From NCBI GenBank assembly GCA_037039925.1, contig JAXRKP010000019.1, positions 477,501 through 541,500 on the forward strand: a DNA stretch of 64,000 bases, read 5' to 3'. Shown one piece after another: positions 58,301 to 64,000 of this stretch. Each line of letters starts with the position of its first letter. Position 1 is the first letter of the stretch. Origin of the DNA: Doris montereyensis (Eukaryota > Mollusca > Gastropoda > Nudibranchia > Dorididae). A program made the translations under genes and the position numbers. The notes beneath the pieces were generated by a model that saw only the letters and a list, made by a program, of their open reading frames with translations, ran no database searches and had not been told where the DNA came from.

Positions 58301-61300
58301 TGTAATTGGCCTTTTTGTCTTCCTTCCACTCCCGGTTGAGTTGATGAATCTTACAAGCCACGTACCGTTGCTCTTTGAGGTCGAACCCTGCAAAGTAGAA
58401 AGTCACACCAAGGTGATGATGATAAAGTTTTAATTAAGGAACAGTCTTAATAAACCTAGTCTTGGTTGTTTAAACAAAGATACATGGAAAAGTTGCAATA
58501 CAAACTTGGCAGCCAAACTAAAAATCTTATCCAAACCTCGTTTAAAAATCTACAGCAAAACTGAATGCTAAGTCCCCAATGTCAGTGAGTCTATGTATCT
58601 GTGGCAATTTTTAAAATAGCAAAATATTATATAAGTTCTTACAGTAACCTTTGACCCTGTGTTCTTTGAGATCTTTATCGGTTTGTTTCTTGTGAGGTGC
58701 CTTTTAAAAAATTAATGTTAACCAGGGGCTTCCTAACTCTATCCCCCCTTGAACACCCTGTGGATGTCAGGGTCTTCACATACCCCTAATTTTTAAAGAC
58801 ACGATCTGAGACCGAATTATACTACTTACGCATAACAGTGCTTCGTAAAAAGGTCATGTTCATAATGTAATAGTGTAATGAAATTAACAGATGAAAAAAA
58901 TGTATTATAAAATGTTGAGTGTATGCGAGGATGATAGGAAATACAGTAATGACATTAATAGTGTTTATTATCTTGTCACAGTGGGTTTAAGATCAAATTT
59001 CCTTCCAACTAAAAGTACACTAGTTTTGACTTTCAGAAATGCCCACACACCCTCAGGGATGGACTCACACATCCCCATGGGGACTCCCAGTTAAGGAACT
59101 CCTGGTGTAAATGTATTGAATAAGCCGCTTTTTCATCTATCTGAGGAAAAATCTCCACTTTGGACAACTAATCTTTACTTTGCTTTTGAATGAAGAAAGT
59201 GGACCTTTACTAGGGATAATTTCATGACAAAAAGAACATCGCCTATTAACTGGATTAAAATACTGAACTTTATAGGAGCTGATCGCTAACAACGTGACCC
59301 TGTTAGAAAATTGCTTTCAAATTTGCTTTCTTTGTCAAACCAGATGGTGTCGGTTTTGCAACTTACCTTGTGGACTTCACTGAAACCACCTTTACCCAGC
59401 AAGCACAGAAGAAGGTAGCGATCATTCAATATCGGATGCTCTTTGAACCTGTAGTGAAGACAAAAAAAAAGTCAAAATATTTAATAATTTCAAACCACTC
59501 AGCTTCTCATTAAATTTTCAAAATTCGCCGTAACTTAGGGCATATCAACAACTTACTTTTTTTTATATCTTTCCTTAAAAGAACCAAGACCGGAGATGCT
59601 ATTCAAACTGAAATTCATGACACTTTTTTCAAAGTACTACAAAGAAAATCATGCTCTACGGATATACTGACAATAGATACACATGCAAACCACCCCCCCC
59701 CCTCTCTCTCACACAGACAAACGTGCACCTATTAAAAATTACAAAAAGATCTAGAACTTGTCACACATATACAGACAAAACAAAAAAATCACAATGCCTT
59801 CCTCCCACACTAGATTCTACATGTCATTTCAACATGATAACATACTTGGGACACCAGATTCTACATGTCATTTCAACTTGGTATACGTGCCGCACCAGAT
59901 TCTATATGTCATTTCAACATATCATACGTGTCACACCAGATTCTACATGATGTCATTTCAACATGGTAACATATGTATCACACCAGATTCTACATGTCAT
60001 TTCAACATGGTACTATACGTGCCACACAAGATTCTACATGTCATTTCAACATAGTAGCATACGTGTCACATCAGATTCTACATGATGTCATTTCAACATG
60101 GTAACATATGTGTCACACCAGATTCTACATGTCATTTCAACATGGTACTATACGTGCCACACCAGATTCTACATGTCATTTCAACATAGTAGCATACGTG
60201 TCACATCAGATTCTACATGATGCCTTTCAACATGGTAACATATGTGTCACACCAGATTCTACATGTCATTTCAACATGGTACACGTGGCAAACCAGATTC
60301 TACATGTCGTTTCAACATAACATACGTGTCACACCAGATTCTACATGATGTCATTTCAACATGGTAACATATGTGTCACACAAGATTCTACATGTCATTT
60401 CAACATGGTACTATACGTGCCACACCAGATTCTACATGTCATTTCAACATAGTAGCATACGTGTCACATCACATTCTACATGATGCCTTTCAACATGGTA
60501 ACATATGTGTCACATCAGATTCTAGATGATGTCATTTCAACATGGTAACATACTTGTCACACCAATTTCTACATGATGTCATTTCAACATTGTAACATAC
60601 GTGCCACACCAAATTCTACATGTCATTTCAACATGGTAACATAGTGCCACACCAGATTCTACATGTCATTTCAACATGCTAAAATACGTGCCACACCAGA
60701 TTCTACATATCATTTCAACATGCTAACATACGTGGCACACAAGATTCTACATGTCATTTCAACATGCTAAAATACGTGCCACACCAGATTCTACATGTCA
60801 TTTCAACATGCTAAAATACGTGCCACACCAGATTCTACATATCATTTCAACATGCTAACATACGTGGCACACAAGATTCTACATGTCATTTCAACATGGT
60901 ACCATACGTGCCACACCAGATTCTACATGTCATTTCAACATAATAGCATACATTTCATATCAGATTCTACAGAATGACCTTTCAACATGGTAACATATAT
61001 GTCACATCAGATTCTAGATGATGTCATTTCAACATGGTAACATACTTGTCACACCAAATTCTACATGATGTCATTTCAACATGCTAACATACGTGGCACA
61101 CAAGATTCTACATATCATTTCAATATGCTAACATATGTGGCACACCAGATTCTACATATCATTTCAATATGCTAACATACGTGGCACACAAGATTCTACA
61201 TGTCATTTCAACATGGTACCATACGTGCCACACCAGATTTTACATGTCATTTCAACCTGGTAACATACTTGACACTCCAGATTTTACATGTCATTTCAAC

Positions 61301-63914
61301 ATGGTAACATATGTGCCATACCAGATTCTACATGATGTCATTTCAACATGGTAACATACGTGCCACACCAGATTCTACGTGATGTCATTTCAACATGGTA
61401 ACATACGTGCCACACCAGATTCTACGTGATGTCATTTCAACATGGTAACATACGTGCCACACCAGATTCTACATGCCATTTCAACATGGTAACATACGTG
61501 GCACACCAGATTCTACATGTCATGGTAACATACGTGTCATACCAGATTCTACATGATGTCATACGTGCCATACTAAATTATAACACTCACTTCAACATGT
61601 TAACATACGTGCCACACGAGATTCTACATGTCATTTCATCATGCTAACATACGTGCCACATCAGATTCTACGTGTCATTTCATCATGCTTACATACGTCT
61701 CACATCAGATTCTACATGTCATTTCAACATGCTATGTGCCACACCAGATTCTACATGTCATTTCAGCAAGGTAACATACGAGCCACACCAGATTCTACAT
61801 GCCATTTCAACATGGTAACATACGATGTACGATGCCTTACCTGGAGTTATCTTCGTTATGAATTCTCTTAAGTTCTCGTATATGTAAATTCCTCTCTCGC
61901 TCCAACTTTTCCATTTCCAACTGAAGGTCAGCATCTTCTTTCTTGAGAGCAGCTGCCCGAAGTTTTAAAATCTCATCCTGTTCATAAAACTCAGCTAATG
62001 TTAAGCTGAAACAGAAGAATACAGTAAATTTAACCTGCGATTCCAGAGTTAACAACAGCTTGGATGACCAAATGGTGTTTTTTGTGTGTGTTTATTTTAA
62101 TGCTGCATTGACAGCATCCAGTTGTTATTTTTGTCTCCCACAGCAACATTGCTTTGAGGGTTTTCTTTTTTTACTGAAATTTACCCAGTCCATTATATGC
62201 AGACCTGCCACTCTAAATTTTTAAAAACCAGGATCTAGATGTGAAAAAAATAAGGATACATGAACGATTTCAGGTATAGAGACAGCCGGTCGCCTAATCT
62301 CGAACTTAATAATAATAAAATACGGTCATTGTTGATGCTGGTTCTGCCTTTTCCCAAGTAAAAATATTCATTATAATATTCTTCCTTGCATTTGCCTTTC
62401 ACTTCATAAACTGTTGCTCACTCCTCTCTAACACACACCCTCACTACATTCGCGATCGCACGAAACACGCACACGAAAATGCTCTCTTTTTATCTTTTTA
62501 CACTTAACACGCGCGACATTTCTCTTCTGTCTCTCTGATGACACGCGTGTGATCACACTTTGCTGCAGTAGGAGTCATATTGTTTCAAAGATTTTAATTT
62601 CGACTTGATTTAGATCTATTAGATCTACTTAAGAATACAGATACAGATCATCTAGATCTAGACGTCCCTAATACTAGGAACATTTAGATCTAGGTCTAAG
62701 AAGTCATTGAATATCAGCGAAGCCTTCTGCCTCATCAGTTTGAAATTCAAGGCTCTAGGTATTGCGGTAGGCCTCAATAACACGTAATTATACAACGATT
62801 TTTGAAGTCTGAAACAAGTACAGCACGAATGGATAAAGAAAACAATATATTAGCGAAGAATCGATACATCATTACTCATAATAACATGAATCCTGGATAT
62901 GCATGACATCTGGCTATTGGCTGATTAAAAACAAAAATCGCACGCTGAATATACGGAACAATGCCATCCAGGCAACGACTGCAGTTGTATCTTTAAAAAA
63001 TCGGGAAGTGCCAACGGAAAATAGGAAAATCAGAATTTCACAAATTTTCACCAAAAAAAAAACGGGATGATTCTGATTAAATTGGGATAAACGGTAGGTC
63101 TGTTATATGCAGTCATCTCTGGATGAATTTGAAGGAAACAACAAGATGACATATATGAAATGGGGGGGGGGGGAAGTAGGAGTGCCTAACACTAGCAACC
63201 GCCACCCACCCACTCATCAACCATGTGCATCCTATCCACATCAACCAATGTTAACGACTTTTTATATCCTCATTCAAACGCATTTGTAGCAGAGCGGTTA
63301 GACTGTCAGACTTGGAATCATGAGTTTAAACTTTGTGATCTTTAAGAAAGACACATAAACATGCATTTTCTCCACTCGACAGTGCAAATGGGTACAAGCA
63401 CTAGCTCAGACGTCAAAACCTGTGTTGGACTAGCGTCATGTCCAGGAGGTGATCATTATCACCTGTCCCACTTCAGGCTATAGAAACTGGCTCTATGGGT
63501 CACAATGACTTTGATGGAACTTTATTTACTTGTATGTCACCAAGGATGGGAGAATGAAAATGAACACAACTTTACACCAAAGAAGTGTGCTCTTTTTGGA
63601 CAATAGAGTTTTACTTTATCTTATTTTGACAAAAAACAAATTTATAAAAAGATATACAAACATACATGAAGAATATTGGACGACATAAAATAATTATAGA
63701 TGAGAAACTGTGTCCATGATCATAACTTTACTATAACAGCTTAAATGAGTTGTAAAAATGTCTTTGCCTGGCTGCTACCACTTACTATTTCTCCCTGGCT
63801 TCAAAAAGTTTTCGTGTTTGGCGTTCTTCCCCAAAGCGGCTGGAGGTTTCCGCTTCATAAGCAGCCGTCTCTGTTTGTCGATATCGTCTTTGTCCGCTGT
63901 TATTCTCTTGTTGT
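49195..63914 (-). CDS. TLK: Tousled-like kinase gene, 3' part (eight recognised exons)
   Basis: Joined in order (63786-63914, 61841-62005, 59367-59448, 58297-58387, 57665-57755, 54911-55080, 53738-53876, 50885-50993 and 49195-49302; 59367-59448 starts the kinase domain), the exons follow the TLK1/TLK2 order. That order is KRKPP linker, coiled coil with [31 protein letters not shown] loop, ACKIHQLN lysine, [16 protein letters not shown] hinge, HYDLKPGN catalytic loop, [34 protein letters not shown] and [15 protein letters not shown]. TLKs are nuclear Ser/Thr kinases that phosphorylate the histone chaperone ASF1 during replication and repair. The 5' exons are outside the window. Relative to the conserved protein there are small indels at 63786, 58387, about 57730 and 50950-50993, and one late exon is missing. 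It may be a working gene with assembly errors or a decaying copy. Introns are packed with SINEs and three long minisatellites. Confidence 0.9.
49360..49830 (-). mobile_element. Three SINE-A copies in a row, antisense
   Basis: Partial or diverged copies lie at about 49360-49495, 49588-49690 and 49690-49830. Each has the tail/core theme (TTTATCCTGTCCACCATATA) and a GAAAGGAAAG middle. The last two are directly abutting, head to tail. Confidence 0.75.
49970..50112 (-). mobile_element. SINE-A copy, antisense
   Basis: TTTCATTAACATTTACCCTG, CCACCATAGGCTGTGATCTC and GAACCTACCAGCAACTCCC. Confidence 0.82.
50222..50615 (-). mobile_element. SINE-A tail plus SINE-B, antisense, with internal insertion
   Basis: TTTGTTTCATTGAAATTCCC and CCACCATATATGCATTGATT (SINE-A) join SINE-B at about 50262 (TTACCCACATCCACAACTGA). 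SINE-B is split by about 135 bp of unrelated DNA at 50415-50550 and ends at GGACTTGAACCCC. SINE-A sequence resumes as TGCAAAAATCTCAGGGTGAA at 50620. This mirrors the 35825-36272 arrangement. Confidence 0.72.
50620..50735 (-). mobile_element. SINE-A 5' portion, antisense
   Basis: ATCTCAGGGTGAATTAAGAG to GGACCTACCAGCAGCACCCG and CCAACCACCCAC. It is likely the remainder of the copy entered by the SINE-B at 50262. Confidence 0.78.
50885..50993 (-). CDS. TLK: TLK exon: C-lobe, with two compensating indels
   Basis: As written the exon is open but reads [11 protein letters not shown] before [20 protein letters not shown] then LYGKK. In another frame the first part reads [10 protein letters not shown], the conserved TLK sequence. 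A one-base loss near 50990 and a two-base loss near 50955 therefore shift and then restore the frame, leaving the exon three bases short. The donor AAG|GTGAGT is good. Confidence 0.9.
51080..51280 (-). mobile_element. SINE-A copy plus second 5' half, antisense
   Basis: TGTTTCATTGAATTTTAGCC and CATATGCCGTGATTTCAGGG start the copy, which ends CCAACCACCCGCC. A second partial copy (AGTTTTAGAGGAAACAGTAA to CTACCAGCATTTCCCTGC) follows directly. Confidence 0.78.
51600..53415 (-). repeat. 47/53-bp minisatellite from the SINE-C 3' tail, about 37 copies
   Basis: The plus-strand unit is AGTTCCTTCAAGGCCGTTAC then AGCCCATAGAGCCAGAGCTT AAAGTAA; many copies have an extra GCCAGA, giving 53 bp. The reverse complement, CTCTGGCTCTATGGGCTGTA then ACGGCCTTGAAGGAACTTTA, matches the tail of SINE-C copies (25590-25640 and 63488-63525). 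The array ends in an antisense SINE-C. Copies are imperfect, with many small indels. Confidence 0.92.
53416..53635 (-). mobile_element. SINE-C copy, antisense, continuous with the tail array
   Basis: CCACCTCCTGGACAGGACAC, ACTTGCACCTGGGTCAAGGG, GATTTGAACCTGGGACCTCA (antisense B box) and ACAGCCTAACCACTCAGCCA (antisense A box) lie in order. Its 3' tail is the expanded array on its left. Confidence 0.85.
53738..53876 (-). CDS. TLK: TLK exon: DFG and activation segment
   Basis: It encodes [20 protein letters not shown] then [20 protein letters not shown] and GAGTYW. The DFG Asp binds metal, and GAGTYWY lies at the P+1 loop. The acceptor GTTTGCAG and donor CTG|GTATGT are intact. Confidence 0.95.
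54245..54690 (-). mobile_element. SINE-C copy, antisense, with expanded middle
   Basis: The left part TCACCTCCTGGTCAGGATTT and the right part GATTTGAACCCAGGACCTCA (head side) are those of SINE-C. Between them the segment GTTGGAGCTTGTACCCATTT then GCACCTGGGTCCAGTTGAG repeats about five times (54310-54590) with a period near 53-56 bp. In other copies this segment occurs once (for example 26722-26765). Confidence 0.88.
54911..55080 (-). CDS. TLK: TLK exon: hinge and catalytic loop
   Basis: It encodes [40 protein letters not shown] and [24 protein letters not shown] with its catalytic Asp is the TLK form of the HRD loop. The exon is intact. Its acceptor and first 35 or so bases are duplicated in the upstream intron (see 55128-55187 and others). 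Confidence 0.95.
55128..55187 (-). repeat. TLK: Duplicate of a TLK exon edge (pseudo 3' splice site)
   Basis: TTTCCTTTCTGATATTCTAA, CATAGTACTGAATTTGAAAT repeats the true exon edge at 55046-55092. On the minus strand it keeps a TTTCAAATTCAG acceptor-like end followed by codons for [10 protein letters not shown]. Further decayed copies lie at 56957-57015 and 57320-57425. Confidence 0.85.
55186..56963. mobile_element. hAT-like non-autonomous DNA element, 1.8 kb (tentative)
   Basis: It begins CAGGGTGTCCAGCAC and ends TTCCAACCCTG, with short inverted ends CAGGGT/ACCCTG. It is flanked by the direct repeat AATACA (55180-55185 and 56964-56969). Removing it rejoins two parts of a duplicated exon-edge repeat. 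The interior (GATCTAGATCTAG, CACACGTGCGCAATC, CTCTGTCTCTCTCCC) shares motifs with the element at 62200-63102. No transposase frame is visible. Confidence 0.5.
57320..57425 (-). repeat. Second and third decayed copies of the TLK exon-edge repeat
   Basis: TACCACAGCACTGAATTTGA AATGAAAGGATGGAACACA and CAATATAATCATTTCCTTTT match 55046-55150. A shorter piece lies at 56957-57015 (GAATACAACAAGAGTTAAAA, CAGTTCCCTTTCTGATATGA). Confidence 0.75.
57665..57755 (-). CDS. TLK: TLK exon: helix C region; one base too long
   Basis: It encodes [10 protein letters not shown], then [19 protein letters not shown] in the next frame. The shift sits at an A5 run (CACAAAAAGTCTGG), where A4 would give HKSLDHP. HALREY replaces the usual HACREY. 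Splice signals (CTCAG / GTAAGT) are intact. Confidence 0.88.
58297..58387 (-). CDS. TLK: TLK exon: catalytic lysine; one base short
   Basis: It encodes [20 protein letters not shown] then [10 protein letters not shown]. The Lys in ACKIH is the ATP-anchoring residue. The exon is 91 nt where the joins require 92. It begins GG-TTC, although the previous exon ends on a whole codon, so one base is missing at the start (a GGT/GCN codon was expected). Read as written, the shift meets a stop at its end. Confidence 0.88.
59367..59448 (-). CDS. TLK: TLK exon: start of kinase domain, ATP loop
   Basis: It encodes [20 protein letters not shown] then [15 protein letters not shown] is the glycine-rich loop. 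The acceptor CTTCACTACAG and donor AAG|GTAAGT are good. It joins in frame with the preceding exon. Confidence 0.92.
59800..61828. repeat. 44-bp minisatellite, about 46 copies, in a TLK intron
   Basis: The unit is CATGTCATTTCAACATGGTA then ACATACGTGCCACACCAGAT TCTA. Variants include CATGATGTCATTT, GTGTCACATCAG and CATGCTAACATACGTGGCAC, ordered in blocks. The array ends within about 15 bases of the TLK donor site at 61840. Confidence 0.97.
61841..62005 (-). CDS. TLK: TLK exon: coiled coil
   Basis: From the acceptor TTCTGTTTCAG the exon encodes [20 protein letters not shown] then [20 protein letters not shown] and [14 protein letters not shown], a helical Glu/Leu/Arg-rich stretch used for TLK dimer or oligomer contacts. 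The donor CCAG|GTAAGG lies about 13 bases from the end of a 2-kb minisatellite in the following intron. Confidence 0.92.
62170..63210 (-). mobile_element. SINE-A copy split by a DNA transposon, antisense
   Basis: The left part is TACTGAAATTTACCCAGTCC and ATTATATG (62170-62199). The right part, TTATATGCAGTCATCTCTGG to AGCAACCGCCACCCACCC (63103-63210), continues the same SINE, with a G12 run near 63162. The 903 bp between are foreign. Confidence 0.8.
62200..63102. mobile_element. hAT-like non-autonomous element, 903 bp, nested in SINE-A
   Basis: The ends CAGACCTGCCA and (reverse complement of the right end) CAGACCTACCG form short terminal inverted repeats. The flanks repeat TTATATG (62193-62199 and 63103-63109), a target duplication of at least 7 bp (an eighth base differs, A/G), close to the 8 bp typical of hAT. 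The interior has repeated TAGATCTAG motifs and no transposase. Confidence 0.65.
63285..63540 (+). mobile_element. SINE-C copy, sense
   Basis: The head TTTGTAGCAGAGCGGTTAGA, then CTGTCAGACTTGGAATCATG. The body GTGCAAATGGGTACAAGCAC, GTCCAGGAGGTGATCATTAT and GAAACTGGCTCTATGGGTCA precede the tail GATGGAACTTTATTTACTTG. The B box is damaged (GAGTTTAAACTT). Confidence 0.82.
63786..63914 (-). CDS. TLK: TLK exon: pre-kinase linker
   Basis: After the acceptor CATTCACAG the exon reads [20 protein letters not shown] then [20 protein letters not shown] and RN, matching the RExIxxQRKLL.KRKPP..DPFLKP stretch before LTLAEY. The donor is A|GTAAGT. The residual phase (one base) does not fit the next exon, which starts with a single base. 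A G inserted at the junction (AG|GTAAGT) would give KPGRNS-LTLAEF. The frame that gives a longer ORF here is not the coding one. Confidence 0.85.
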
Positions 63915-64000
63915 CTGTGAATGATGGAGAAAAAAATATCATTGCAAATTTTACCTCTATTTACAATATACATAAAATTTTATTTGCTTTTTTCTTTCCC

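Noticed and set aside
63785..63973. 62-residue minus-strand frame through the TLK linker exon
   Set aside because: A different frame gives the conserved TLK residues [11 protein letters not shown] and FLKPG, so this frame is a shadow of the real exon.

Overview
This is nuclear DNA from an animal with a repeat-dominated genome. Spliced exons, tRNA-derived SINEs, an APE-type non-LTR retrotransposon, a HARBI1-type fragment, hAT-like elements and very dense micro- and minisatellites all point to a metazoan. A lophotrochozoan, probably a gastropod mollusc, is my best guess; that is inference, and no marker in the window proves the species.

Host genes are few. (1) The right-hand third (about 47-64 kb) holds the 3' part of a Tousled-like kinase (TLK) gene on the minus strand. 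Eight exons are recognisable, from the coiled-coil linker through the ATP loop, HYDLKPG catalytic loop, DFG and most of the C-lobe; a ninth, C-terminal exon is tentative. The 5' exons lie beyond base 64000. Several exons carry one- or two-base indels relative to the conserved protein, and the exon for the last kinase helices was not found. (2) A GC-rich, intact 3' exon at 21735-22649 (+) encodes a LicD/fukutin-type nucleotidyltransferase-fold protein. (3) A possible first exon with start codon, signal-peptide-like residues and a good donor lies at 13894-13948 (-).

Mobile DNA: a decayed RTE-like LINE (9789-12482), two further LINE C-terminal fragments (18400-19020 and 20575-20770), a HARBI1-like fragment (7644-7928), two hAT-like non-autonomous elements in TLK introns, and three SINE families. 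SINE-A is about 140 bp, with a pyrimidine-rich front, a core near CACCGCATATGGTGGA and a tail TTTCAATGAAACAAAC; it has about 30 copies. SINE-B is about 300 bp with a tRNA-like head and six copies. SINE-C is about 250 bp with a Ser/Leu-tRNA-like head and about seven copies.

The rest is tandem repeats. The most interesting pattern is that at least six tandem arrays are made from, or sit inside, SINE copies: a 21-bp array inside SINE-A (15945-17090), a SINE-A tail array (21258-21428), an ATT expansion replacing the SINE-A core (25207-25325), an array of the SINE-A 5' end plus flank (43405-43645), a 47-bp array of the SINE-C 3' tail (51600-53415), and an array of the SINE-C middle (54310-54590). 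The window looks like a snapshot of minisatellites being seeded by SINEs.
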